Shown here: positions 7,933 through 15,061 of the stretch, in pieces
Layout of the letters: every line of letters begins with the position of its first letter
How positions within the stretch are numbered: the stretch's first letter is position 1
NCBI GenBank assembly: GCA_964642165.1
Contig: CAZXOC010000089.1
Span: 1 to 23,685, forward strand
Origin: CAYRVX01 sp964642165
Lineage (GTDB): Bacteria > Planctomycetota > Phycisphaerae > SM23-33
Direction of reading: 5' to 3'
Length of the DNA stretch: 23,685 nt
Translations under genes and position numbers: made by a program
Notes under the pieces: model-generated
What the model saw: only the letters and a program-made list of their open reading frames with translations
What the model was told of the DNA's origin: nothing
Databases searched by the model: none

Positions 7933-8559
7933 TCAGCCTTCCTGGGCCCGGTACGCCGTGATCCGCTCGATCTCCAGGCGGAAGGGCCTGGCCTGCTTGT
8001 CGGCGATCATGAAGCCGAGCGACCGGACCTTCCGCGCGTCGAGGCGCGGCCAGAGGGCCAGGTGCATGCCGCGCCAGTGCGGGCGGAAGTCCCGGAAGGC
8101 GACGCGCACCGTCTGCCACCCGCCGCGCCGGGTGGCGACGTCCGCCTGGTACTGGTAGCCGTCGTCGCGCGCGTTGGTCTTGAGGAAGAGCGTGTAGTTC
8201 CGCCCGTCCCCGCGGAAGCGGACGGCCAGGCCGTCGTACTCGCCGAAGTCGTACCGGCCCGGCGCGCATCGGACCGTGGCGAAGCCCCCGAAGTTCTCGA
8301 GCGACAGCACGCCTTCGAAGGCGGCGCCGGCTCCCGTGGTCACCATCGCGCTCTGGGAGACGCCGCCCATGACCGTGTCGTTGACGGCCTGCCAGTCCCC
8401 GGCCGCCTCGGGATGGGCGAAGTCGAACACCACGCGGTCGCCGGCGGGCTGAGTCATGGGGAAGTCCTCCGTCGCGGAGCGGAGCGACGCCGGCTCGCCG
8501 CAGCCGACAAGCCAGGCGCCCAGCAGCGTCGTCGTCAGCAGAAGAGGCCGTGTCTGCAT
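7933..8559 (-). CDS. CIA30-domain lipoprotein
   Basis: A 208-residue lipoprotein with a strong lipobox (LVGC, Cys20) and one CIA30 domain (about 42-205). This beta-jelly-roll was first named for a mitochondrial complex I assembly factor and is common in bacteria with unknown function. Diagnostic sequence is VFDFAHPEAAGDW, NDTVMGGVS (60-68), FEGVLSLENFGGFATV, YDGLAVRFRGDGRNYTLFLKT and GWQTVRVAF. The start at 8559 is preferred over the ATG six bases upstream because AGGGAG sits six bases before 8559 but directly abuts the other ATG. It is transcribed alone, convergent with the preceding operon. A TAGAAT -10-like box and a 14-base palindrome lie upstream. It should be anchored on the periplasmic face of a membrane. 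Confidence 0.86.
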   Translation of the reverse strand: MQTRPLLLTTTLLGAWLVGCGEPASLRSATEDFPMTQPAGDRVVFDFAHPEAAGDWQAVNDTVMGGVSQSAMVTTGAGAAFEGVLSLENFGGFATVRCAPGRYDFGEYDGLAVRFRGDGRNYTLFLKTNARDDGYQYQADVATRRGGWQTVRVAFRDFRPHWRGMHLALWPRLDARKVRSLGFMIADKQARPFRLEIERITAYRAQEG

Positions 8560-8587
8560 GGTCATCTCCCTGGAACAGCCTTTCCCT

Positions 8588-8617
8588 ATTCTAGGACGCC
8601 CGGCGCCGACGTCGGCG
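8588..8617 (-). promoter_or_regulatory. Candidate -10 box with adjoining 14-bp palindrome upstream of the CIA30 gene
   Basis: On the minus strand TAGAAT (8588-8593) matches the -10 consensus at five of six positions, 28 bases before the chosen start. Ten bases farther upstream lies a perfect 14-base palindrome, CGCCGACGTCGGCG (8604-8617), where a -35 element would be. No good -35 hexamer is visible, which would fit an activator- or repressor-controlled promoter. In DNA this GC-rich a 14-base palindrome can arise by chance. Confidence 0.35.
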
Positions 8618-8825
8618 ATGCGCGGGAAAGACACGTCGGGGGGAAGAAACCTGCCGCCTGGGGGAACTATAGGCACAGAGGCCGGCCCGAGCGTCCCCGG
8701 GTCAGGGCCTTTCCGCCGTCCGCCCCGCGCACTATCCTGGGCGGCTGCGGAACAGGCAGGCGAACCACGAACCGTCGGAATCACAAGGTTTGGAGTATTC
8801 CACAACTGCACAAGGAGAAGCAGAC

Positions 8826-9467
8826 ATGAAGCGACATGGGTTGTTGGTTGTGGCCGTGGGGCTGGCGCTGGCCGCGGTGGTCTTCTCGGCCCTGGCACAA
8901 GACAGGCCCGAACCGGGCCGCAGGCCCGGCGGCCGCCGACCCGGAATGGGCCGTGGGCCGATGATGTTCGGCCGCAGGCCCGGCATGCTGCCGGACTTCA
9001 CCAGCAGGCTCCCGGACCTGACGGAGGAGCAGCGCAAGCAGATCGCCGAGGTCCGCCGGGCCGCCATGGAGAAGGTCCGCAAGATCCAGGAGAAGATGAA
9101 CCAGGACGTCAAGAAGCTCCTGACGCCGGAGCAGGTCAAGGCGATGGAGCAGGCGGAGCGGAGGTCCACGCACCGCGGCCCGGACGGCGTGATCATGACC
9201 GACGCGCAGAAGAAGATCCTCGACGACGCGCAGGCGCGGGGCGCCAAGGCCGACGGCCGCGAGGCCCGGATGGAGATCATGCGCGAGGCCATCCAGAAGG
9301 TCCGCGCCTCCTACACCGACGAGCAGAAGAAGCAGGCCGAGGAGACCCGGCGGCGCTTCCAGGGCCGACCCGGCGGCGAAGGCTCGCGCCGCGGCGGCCG
9401 GGAAGGGGGCGGGCGAGAAGACCGCGGCGATCGCACCGAGCGGCCCCGGCGCCCGGCGACGGAATGA
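8826..9467 (+). CDS. Secreted Spy/CpxP-like protein with repeated [LMY]TxxQ motifs
   Basis: A 213-residue exported protein. The signal peptide runs to about residue 24 (VFSALA), leaving a mature N-terminal Gln, then a 30-residue Arg/Pro/Gly-rich stretch with repeated GRRPG. The rest is a charged helical region with LTEEQ (65-69) and LTPEQ (99-103), the paired motif of periplasmic Spy/CpxP chaperones and related metal-stress proteins. Two further variants, MTDAQ (124-128) and YTDEQ (163-167), continue the pattern. The C-terminus is again Gly/Arg-rich. The start at 8826 is set by AAGGAG eight bases upstream; a longer reading from 8790 would spoil the signal peptide. The role is probably periplasmic and structural or chaperone-like; identity with Spy is not established. 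Confidence 0.7.
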   Translation: MKRHGLLVVAVGLALAAVVFSALAQDRPEPGRRPGGRRPGMGRGPMMFGRRPGMLPDFTSRLPDLTEEQRKQIAEVRRAAMEKVRKIQEKMNQDVKKLLTPEQVKAMEQAERRSTHRGPDGVIMTDAQKKILDDAQARGAKADGREARMEIMREAIQKVRASYTDEQKKQAEETRRRFQGRPGGEGSRRGGREGGGREDRGDRTERPRRPATE

Positions 9468-9557
9468 CGGGCAACCACGGGCTGTGCGGGCGCCGTTCCC
9501 GGCAGCCCCGCTGCGCTGGAGTGGCATGCTGACTCGGTCAACGGACGGAGAGACGCG

Positions 9558-10472
9558 ATGAAGAAGCTGACAATCGGGCTGCTGGCGGCCCTTGCGGTGG
9601 TGCTGGCAGCGTACTCGGTGGTGGCCCAGCCGGCGGGCGGCCCGGGCGGCGGCCGGCCCGGGCGCGGGGGGTTCCGTGCCCCGCGGATGCCGCTGGTGAC
9701 CGCCCTGGACGCCGACGGCAACGGCGAGATCTCCGCCGCGGAGATCACCGGCGCCGCGAAGGCCCTGAAGAAGCTCGACGAGGACAAGGACGGCAAGCTG
9801 TCGCGGGAGGAGTTCGGCCCGCGGTTCGGGCGCGGTCGGCCGGGCGGTCGGCCCGGTCAAGGCCGCCCCGGCGGCGGCGTGGCGTCCTTCGAGAGCACGC
9901 CGAGGCCGAAGACGGACGCCGAGAAGAAGATCCTCGCCGTCCTCGACGACATGAACAGGAACCAGCGGCGGGGAATGATGAACGTTCCGCCGGCCGACGG
10001 CCGGCTGCTGCGGCTGCTCACCGAGGCCGTCGGCGCCAAGCACGTCGTCGAGGTCGGCACGTCCAACGGGTACTCGGCCATCTGGCTGTGCCTGGCCCTG
10101 CGGACGACGGGCGGCAAGCTGACGACCTTCGAGATCGACAAGCGTCGTGCGGGCCTGGCCCGCGAGAACTTCCGGCGCGCCGGCGTGGAGGAGATCGTCA
10201 CGCTGGTCGAGGGCGACGCCCACAAGGAGGTGCCCAAGGTCAAGGGGCCCATCGACGTCGTCTTCCTCGACGCGGACAAGGAAGGCTACATCGACTACCT
10301 CGAGAAGCTCCTGCCGCTGCTGCGCCCGGGCGGGCTCGTCCTGGCCCACAACATGAACCCGCGACAGGCGGACGCGAAGTACGTCAAGGCCATCACGACG
10401 AAGGCGGACCTGGAGACGATCTTCCTGCACATGCAGGCCGCCGGCGTCGGCGTGACGCTCAAGAAGCGTTGA
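9558..10472 (+). CDS. Secreted EF-hand pair fused to an O-methyltransferase
   Basis: A 304-residue fusion. Residues 1-23 form a signal peptide (cut at VVA/Q), followed by a Gly/Arg/Pro-rich linker. Two canonical EF-hand loops come next: D51-D53-N55-G56-I58-S59-E62 and D74-D76-D78-G79-L81-S82-E85. After another GRGRPGGRPG linker, residues 115-304 form a complete class I SAM-dependent methyltransferase of the catechol/caffeoyl-CoA O-methyltransferase family: the SAM motif VVEVGTSNG (163-171), FEID (191-194), and FLDADKEGY (236-244), whose Asp238 would bind the divalent metal. GGAGAGACG precedes the ATG. A strong terminator lies 28 bases after the stop. It is odd that a SAM-dependent enzyme carries an export signal, since SAM is cytoplasmic. 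The domains are clear; the substrate and where it acts are not. Confidence 0.86.
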   Translation: MKKLTIGLLAALAVVLAAYSVVAQPAGGPGGGRPGRGGFRAPRMPLVTALDADGNGEISAAEITGAAKALKKLDEDKDGKLSREEFGPRFGRGRPGGRPGQGRPGGGVASFESTPRPKTDAEKKILAVLDDMNRNQRRGMMNVPPADGRLLRLLTEAVGAKHVVEVGTSNGYSAIWLCLALRTTGGKLTTFEIDKRRAGLARENFRRAGVEEIVTLVEGDAHKEVPKVKGPIDVVFLDADKEGYIDYLEKLLPLLRPGGLVLAHNMNPRQADAKYVKAITTKADLETIFLHMQAAGVGVTLKKR

Positions 10473-10500
10473 CGGATCGGACGTGCGATCCCCCAAGGAC

Positions 10501-10543
10501 CCGACGGCCGGGGGCGCGGAGGCCCGCGGCCGTCGGTTTTTTT
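10501..10543 (+). terminator. Strong intrinsic terminator
   Basis: A perfect 10-base-pair stem (CCGACGGCCG at 10501-10510 with CGGCCGTCGG at 10527-10536) is extended inward by GGGC/GCCC around a six-base loop and is followed at once by seven Ts (10537-10543). It ends the transcript of the EF-hand/methyltransferase gene and isolates it from the genes downstream. Confidence 0.93.
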
Positions 10544-10893
10544 CGGGCGATGCCTCGCAAGGAAACGGCATGTCGGCACGTTAACCCGGTGACCAGGGCG
10601 AGCCCTGGGCGGAGAGGTTCCCAACGCGTGGGTGGCCGCATCCGCAGACGCTGCCAGCACATCGGGCAAGCAAGACCGCGCGGGCCGGCCCAGGGGCGGC
10701 GCGGGTCGGTCCCGGCAGGAATCGCCGGGCGGAGCTCGCGGCAAGGCCCCCCGCCCGTGAGACGGACGAGGGGACAACCAGGACGACATGGGCCATTGAT
10801 AAGGACCGGTCAAAGCAAGAACCTGGCATCGGAGGCAGGTGGGTTGTGCCCTGACCTGCCCGAATGTCCCCTAACCGGGAAAGGAGCATTGAG
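10544..10893 (+). other. 350-base gene-free stretch with several hairpins; possible leader or small RNA
   Basis: No credible protein gene is visible here on either strand. Short inverted repeats recur: CCAGGG/CCCTGG around CGAG (10593-10608), CCCA/TGGG (10620-10632), CCCGGC/GCCGGG around AGGAATC in the region 10710-10730, and GCAGGT/ACCTGC with an inner GGG/CCC (10835-10859). The promoter of the RRGGD-repeat gene must lie here, since a terminator closes the preceding unit. I could not match the stretch to a known riboswitch or RNA family by eye, and part of the hairpin content is expected from its GC content. Confidence 0.35.
10835..10859 (+). promoter_or_regulatory. Hairpin just upstream of the RRGGD-repeat gene
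   Basis: GCAGGT (10835-10840) pairs with ACCTGC (10854-10859), and an inner GGG/CCC closes a five-base TTGTG loop. It ends 21 bases before the AAGGAG ribosome site of the next gene, so it could act as a leader element or an operator dyad. No T-tract follows, so it is not a terminator. Confidence 0.35.
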
Positions 10894-11499
10894 ATGTCGA
10901 AGCGAAGGTGGTTGATTCTGGTGGTAGCCGCGGTTGTGGGCCTCTGCTGGATGGCCGAGGCGGTCGCGCAGCCGGCCGGTGGCGGCGGCGACCGGCGGGG
11001 CGGCGATGCCCGGCGCGGCGGTGATCGCCGCGGCGGGGACCGCCGTGGCGGCGATCGAGGGGATTGGCAAGCGCGCATGGAGGAGTTCCGCAAGCGGATG
11101 CAGGACCGGATGCGCGAGCAGTTCGGCGCGACGGAGGATGAGTGGAAGGTGCTGTACCCGCGGATCGAGAAGGTCCAGCAGCTCATGCGGCAGAGCCGAG
11201 GCGGCTTCGGCGGCCGCGGCGGCCGCGGCGGCCGCGGCGACCGCAGGCCCGGTGGCGACCGCCGGCCCGAGGGTGCCCCGGAGCGCCAGCAGTCCGAGGT
11301 CGAGAAGAAGACCGAGGCCCTGCGGAACCTGCTGGACGACAAGGCGTCCGGGGCCCAGGCCATCAAGGCGGCTCTCGATGCCCTCCGCGCGGCGCGCCAG
11401 AAGACCGCGCAGGAACTGGCCGTGGCCCGCAAGGAGCTGCGCCAGGTCGTGACCATGCGTCAGGAGGCCCGTCTGGTGCTCACGGGCGTGCTGGACTGA
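10894..11499 (+). CDS. Secreted RRGGD-repeat protein
   Basis: A 201-residue exported protein that I cannot assign to a family. The signal peptide (MSKRRWLILVVAAVVGLCW..., cut at AVA/Q after residue 25) is followed by four RRGGD pentapeptides (34-38, 40-44, 45-49, 50-54). A helical segment WQARMEEFRKRMQDRMREQ leads to FGATEDEWKVLYPRIEKVQQL, then a second low-complexity block GGFGGRGGRGGRG and a long C-terminal helix rich in Lys, Glu, Ala and Arg (EVEKKTEALRNLLDD, QEARLVLTGVLD), probably a coiled coil. AAGGAG lies seven bases before the ATG at 10894. The strong positive charge and RGG-type repeats suggest binding to a polyanion such as nucleic acid or acidic polysaccharide, but that is inference. 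It is 89 bases ahead of the secretion operon. Confidence 0.75.
   Translation: MSKRRWLILVVAAVVGLCWMAEAVAQPAGGGGDRRGGDARRGGDRRGGDRRGGDRGDWQARMEEFRKRMQDRMREQFGATEDEWKVLYPRIEKVQQLMRQSRGGFGGRGGRGGRGDRRPGGDRRPEGAPERQQSEVEKKTEALRNLLDDKASGAQAIKAALDALRAARQKTAQELAVARKELRQVVTMRQEARLVLTGVLD
10993..11055 (+). repeat. In-frame repeats encoding RRGGD x4
   Basis: Imperfect 15-base units encode four copies of Arg-Arg-Gly-Gly-Asp, with one extra Ala between the first and second. The codons vary between copies, so the amino acid pattern is better conserved than the DNA, which hints at selection on the protein. Confidence 0.8.
11209..11235 (+). repeat. Three perfect 9-bp tandem repeats encoding Gly-Gly-Arg
   Basis: GGCGGCCGC occurs three times in tandem without mismatch, giving the GGRGGRGGR block of the RRGGD-repeat protein. 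Each copy forms a GCGGCCGC octamer. Perfect identity suggests recent slippage and a length that may vary between strains. Confidence 0.85.
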
Positions 11500-11515
11500 C
11501 GATATCCACCGGTTT

Positions 11516-11549
11516 GCCGCCGGGCGGGCAGGCTGGCCTGCCCGGCGGC
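11516..11549 (+). terminator. GC-rich hairpin between the RRGGD gene and gspE
   Basis: GGGCAGG/CCTGCCC (7 bp, loop CTGG) is continued by GCCGCC/GGCGGC (6 bp) across a four-base bulge. It starts 17 bases after the stop of the RRGGD-repeat gene and ends 40 bases before gspE. No T-tract follows, only CCCTTGT, so it may be a weak or factor-dependent terminator, an attenuator, or a stabilising 3-prime end. Confidence 0.4.
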
Positions 11550-11588
11550 GGGCCCTTGTCGGGGCATCCTGCCGCCGCGGTTGACGAG

Positions 11589-13343
11589 ATGAACGCCGTA
11601 CTACTGAAGATGTTGCGCGAGGGCCTGCTGACCGAGCAGGCGGCCACGGACGTCGAGGCCCTGGCCGCCGCGGGCAGGCCCCTCGACGAGGCCCTGCTCT
11701 CGGCGAGCGGGCTGGAAGAAGAGAAGCTCCTGCGCTATCTCTCGCAGGAGTTCCACGTTCCGTACGTGGACCTGGAGGCCTCCCCGCCGGACAAGGAGTT
11801 CCTCTCGCAGTTCCCCACGCGGATCCTGATGGCGCACCGCCTCCTGCCGATCGCGCAGGACAACGGCGTCGTCACGGTGGCGACGAACCGCCTGTTCGAC
11901 ACGAGCGGGCTGGACGAGCTCCGCATGGCCTGCGGGCGGGAGATCCGCCCCGCGCTGGCGCCGTCGGTGGAGATCGGCCGGTGCATTAACGAGCTGCTGG
12001 GCGTCGGGGCCGACACGCTCCAGTCGCTGGTCTCCGAGGCCGAGGCCGACGGCGTGGAGGTCATGGACGGCGACGCCGACGAGGACATGGACCTCGAGAG
12101 CGCCGCCCAGGACGCGTCGATCATCAAGTTCGTCAACCAGGTGCTCGCCGAGGCCATCGAGCGCCGCGCCACCGACGTGCACTTCGAGCCCTTCGAGCAC
12201 GTCCTCCAGGTCCGCTACCGCGTGGACGGCGTCCTCCAGGAGGCCAACATCCCGCCGGAGGTCCGCCAGTTTCAGCCGGCGATCGTTTCGCGGCTGAAGA
12301 TCCTCAGCCGCCTGGACATCGCGGAGAAGCGCCTCCCGCAGGACGGGCGGATCAAGCTGAAGGTCTCCGGGCGGGAGATCGACGTTCGCGTTTCGGTGAT
12401 CCCGATGCTCCACGGCGAGGCGGTGGTGCTGCGGCTGCTGGACCGCAGCTCCACGCTGATGGGGCTGGAGCACCTGGGCATGTCCGAGGCGGACCGGGAG
12501 CTGTTCGAGGAGGTCCTCGCGCTGCCCCACGGCATCGTTCTGGTGACCGGGCCGACCGGAAGCGGCAAGACCACCACGCTCTACGCCGCGCTGTCGCGCA
12601 TCAACGATGTGGAGCGGAAGATCGTGACCATCGAGGACCCGATCGAGTACCACCTCCGCGGGATCAACCAGATCCAGGTCTCGACGAAGGCGGGGCTGAC
12701 GTTCGGGCGCGGGCTGCGGTCCATCCTCCGGCACGACCCGGACGTGATTCTCGTCGGCGAGATCCGCGACCTGGAGACGGCGGAGATCGCCGTGCAGGCC
12801 TCGCTGACCGGGCACCTGGTCTTCTCGACGCTCCACACGAACGACGCGCCGGGCGCGCTGACGCGCCTGGTGGACATGGGCATCGAGCCGTACCTCGTCG
12901 CCTCGTCGCTGGAGATGATCCTCGCCCAGCGGCTGGTGAGGCTGATCTGCTCGCACTGCAAGGAGCCCGTGCCCCCCGGCGAGGTCGAGGCGATGCATGT
13001 CGACCTGGCCGGCATCTCGCCGGAGGCGTTCTGGCGCGGCCGCGGGTGCCGGCAGTGCCAGGGCAGCGGGTACCTCGGGCGGACCGGCATCTTCGAGATG
13101 ATGGCCATCGACGAGTGCATCCGGGCCATGGTCCTGGAGCGTGCCTCGGCGGGGGACATCCGGAAGCAGGCCGCTCGGAACAACATGAAGTGCCTTCGGG
13201 AGGACGGCTGGCGGCTGGTGGGGGACGGCAAGACCACCCTGGCCGAGGTGCTGCGGGTGACCAAGGACGAGCGGGTGAACGGCTTCGCCCCGCGCGAGGC
13301 GCCGACGGCGCCCGCGCCGTCGCCCGGGCCCGTGCCCGGGTAA
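11589..13343 (+). CDS. gspE: Type II secretion ATPase GspE
   Basis: A 584-residue hexameric ATPase of the GspE/PilB family that powers pseudopilus assembly from the cytoplasmic face. The N-terminal half is a GspE N-domain (about 1-150: RYLSQEFHVPYVDLEA, LLPIAQDNGVVTVAT). The core follows: SIIKFVNQVLAEAIERRATDVHFEP, Walker A GPTGSGKT (321-328, Lys327), the Asp box TIEDPIEYHL, Walker B DVILVGEIRD and the His box GHLVFSTLHTNDA. The zinc-binding tetracysteine is intact (C454, C457, C487, C490). PilB of type IV pili is the alternative, but the full set of GspG-K homologues downstream favours type II secretion. The ATG at 11589 has only a weak ribosome site. It heads the operon; gspF follows after 22 bases. 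Confidence 0.95.
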   Translation: MNAVLLKMLREGLLTEQAATDVEALAAAGRPLDEALLSASGLEEEKLLRYLSQEFHVPYVDLEASPPDKEFLSQFPTRILMAHRLLPIAQDNGVVTVATNRLFDTSGLDELRMACGREIRPALAPSVEIGRCINELLGVGADTLQSLVSEAEADGVEVMDGDADEDMDLESAAQDASIIKFVNQVLAEAIERRATDVHFEPFEHVLQVRYRVDGVLQEANIPPEVRQFQPAIVSRLKILSRLDIAEKRLPQDGRIKLKVSGREIDVRVSVIPMLHGEAVVLRLLDRSSTLMGLEHLGMSEADRELFEEVLALPHGIVLVTGPTGSGKTTTLYAALSRINDVERKIVTIEDPIEYHLRGINQIQVSTKAGLTFGRGLRSILRHDPDVILVGEIRDLETAEIAVQASLTGHLVFSTLHTNDAPGALTRLVDMGIEPYLVASSLEMILAQRLVRLICSHCKEPVPPGEVEAMHVDLAGISPEAFWRGRGCRQCQGSGYLGRTGIFEMMAIDECIRAMVLERASAGDIRKQAARNNMKCLREDGWRLVGDGKTTLAEVLRVTKDERVNGFAPREAPTAPAPSPGPVPG

Positions 13344-13365
13344 GCGATACGGAGACCACGCGACC

Positions 13366-14583
13366 GTGCCTGTCTTCACGTACAGCGCTATGGACTCCGG
13401 GGGCGCCAAGACGTCCGGGGCGCTCTCCGCGCGAAGCCGCGGCGCCGCGCTGGAGGAAGTGGTGCGCAAGGGGCTCGTGCCCGTCGTGGTGAACGAGCAG
13501 CAGGCGCCCGCGAAGGTCCGGACCGCCCTGCGCCCCGGCGGCGGCCGCGTGCCGCAGACGGCCGTCGAGGCCTTCAGCCGCGAGCTGGCGAACCTCCTGA
13601 CGGCCGGCGTGTCCATGATCCGGGCGCTGAACATCCTCTGTCGCGAGGCCTCCCACGCCGGCGCGAAGAAGCAGTGGAACGCCATCCACGACGACGTGGC
13701 CGGCGGCCTGTCGCTCGCCGAGGCCATGGCCAAGTGGCCGCGATCCTTCCCGGCGGTGCACGTCGCGATGGTCCGCGCGGGGGAGACCGGCGGGTTCCTC
13801 GACGTCGTCCTCATGCAGATCGCCGACTTCCAGTCCCGCCAGCGGAGCCTGAAGTCCAGGATCCGCAGCGCGTTCGCCTACCCGGCCGTCCTGGGCGTGC
13901 TGGCCGTGGGCGTGGTCATCTTCCTGCTGACCTACTTCATCCCGCGCTTTTCGATGATCTTCCTGGACTTCGGCGCGGCCTTGCCCGCGCTGACGCGCGC
14001 GATCGTCGCCCTCAGCGAGGCGGTCCTGGACTACGGGCTGCTGGGCGCGGTGGGCGTGCTGGTGGTCGGGCTGCTCGTTCGGCGCGTCCTGAAGAGCCCC
14101 TCGGGGCGGCGCATGGCCGAGCGGGCGGTGCTGCGCATTCCCGGCGTCGGCGTTGCGGTGGCGCGGTTCGCGCTCGTGCGCTTCTGCCGCATGCTCGGCA
14201 CGCTCCTCGGCGCGGGCGTGCCGCTGGTGACCTCGCTTCGCGTGGCGCGGGAGGCCATCGGGAACGAGACGCTGGCCGATACCGTCCACCACGCCATCGA
14301 GCAGGTCCAGCAGGGCAAGCCCCTGGCGCGCAGCCTCGCGGACAGCGAGAAGCTCTTCCCCGCCTCCGTCGTCGAGATGATCGCCGTCGCCGAGGAGACC
14401 GGACGCCTGGACGTCGAGCTCAAACGCCTCGCCCTCGTCTACGAGGAGGAGCTCGACCGGCGGCTGCGGATGCTGGTGTCCCTGGCGGAGCCGGCGCTGC
14501 TGTTCGTCATGGCCGCCATCGTCGGGACGATCGTCGTCGGCATGCTGCTGCCGGTCTTCACGCTCCAGGAGCTGATCCGCTAA
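13366..14583 (+). CDS. gspF: Type II secretion inner-membrane platform protein GspF
   Basis: A 405-residue polytopic platform protein that links the ATPase to pseudopilin insertion. Both GspF repeats are visible: the first with FSRELANLLTAGVSMIRAL and FPAVHVAMVRAGETGGFLDVVL, the second with RFCRMLGTLLGAGVPLVTSL and FPASVVEMIAVAEETGRLDVEL. Membrane segments lie at about 170-192, 222-242 and 374-397, the usual three. Translation starts at a GTG with GGAG eleven bases upstream; MPVFTYSAMD is the standard GspF opening. The length is typical (about 400). It is followed by gspG after 13 bases. Confidence 0.95.
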   Translation: MPVFTYSAMDSGGAKTSGALSARSRGAALEEVVRKGLVPVVVNEQQAPAKVRTALRPGGGRVPQTAVEAFSRELANLLTAGVSMIRALNILCREASHAGAKKQWNAIHDDVAGGLSLAEAMAKWPRSFPAVHVAMVRAGETGGFLDVVLMQIADFQSRQRSLKSRIRSAFAYPAVLGVLAVGVVIFLLTYFIPRFSMIFLDFGAALPALTRAIVALSEAVLDYGLLGAVGVLVVGLLVRRVLKSPSGRRMAERAVLRIPGVGVAVARFALVRFCRMLGTLLGAGVPLVTSLRVAREAIGNETLADTVHHAIEQVQQGKPLARSLADSEKLFPASVVEMIAVAEETGRLDVELKRLALVYEEELDRRLRMLVSLAEPALLFVMAAIVGTIVVGMLLPVFTLQELIR

Positions 14584-14596
14584 TGAGGAACGGACT

Positions 14597-15061
14597 ATGA
14601 ACGAGGAGATTCGCACCCCCCGCGCCCGCCTCGGGCACCGGCCCGGACGGCGGGGCCGCCGCGCCTTCACGCTCGTCGAGCTGCTGCTGGTGCTGGTGAT
14701 CCTGGCGGTGCTGGCCGTCGTGGTCGTGCCGAAGTTCACCGGGCGATCCCAGCAGGCCAAGGTCACCGCCGCCCAGACGGACATCGCCAACCTGCAGGTC
14801 GTGATCGACGCCTTCGAGGTGGACTGCGCCCGCTACCCCACCACGGAGGAGGGCATCCGGGCGCTCGTTCAGCAGCCGGCGAACCTGCCGGAATGGAGGG
14901 GGCCCTATCTCAAGCGCGGCGTGCCCAACGACCCCTGGCACAACCCGTACGTCTACCGCTGGCCCGGCCAGCACAACCCCAGCGGCTACGACCTGTACTC
15001 CTTCGGCCCCGACGGGCAGGAAGGCGGCGGGGATGACATCGACAACTGGTCCGAGCTCTGA
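14597..15061 (+). CDS. gspG: Major pseudopilin GspG
   Basis: The 154-residue major pseudopilin. A basic leader of 23 residues ends at the prepilin peptidase site RRA/FTLVE (Ala23, Phe24, Glu28), followed by the hydrophobic helix LLLVLVILAVLAVVVVPKF. The globular part has the family pattern: QQAKVTAAQTDIANLQ, ARYPTTEEGIRALV, GPYLKRGVPNDPWHNPY, and the calcium-binding C-terminal loop YDLYSFGPDGQEGGGDDI. The -1 residue is Ala instead of the usual Gly, as in the next three pseudopilins. AGGA lies seven bases before the start. The last 29 bases overlap gspH. Copies of this protein polymerise into the pseudopilus. Confidence 0.95.
   Translation: MNEEIRTPRARLGHRPGRRGRRAFTLVELLLVLVILAVLAVVVVPKFTGRSQQAKVTAAQTDIANLQVVIDAFEVDCARYPTTEEGIRALVQQPANLPEWRGPYLKRGVPNDPWHNPYVYRWPGQHNPSGYDLYSFGPDGQEGGGDDIDNWSEL

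Noticed and set aside
10160..10356. Small overlapping Arg/Ser-rich open frames within the methyltransferase and other genes
   Set aside because: They are alternate-frame readings of conserved coding sequence with biased composition and no ribosome sites.
11601..13814. A long open frame antisense to gspE and gspF, and similar ones opposite gspD and other genes
   Set aside because: High GC removes stop codons from non-coding frames. The products are His/Arg/Asp-rich with no motifs, while the sense strand encodes complete known families.
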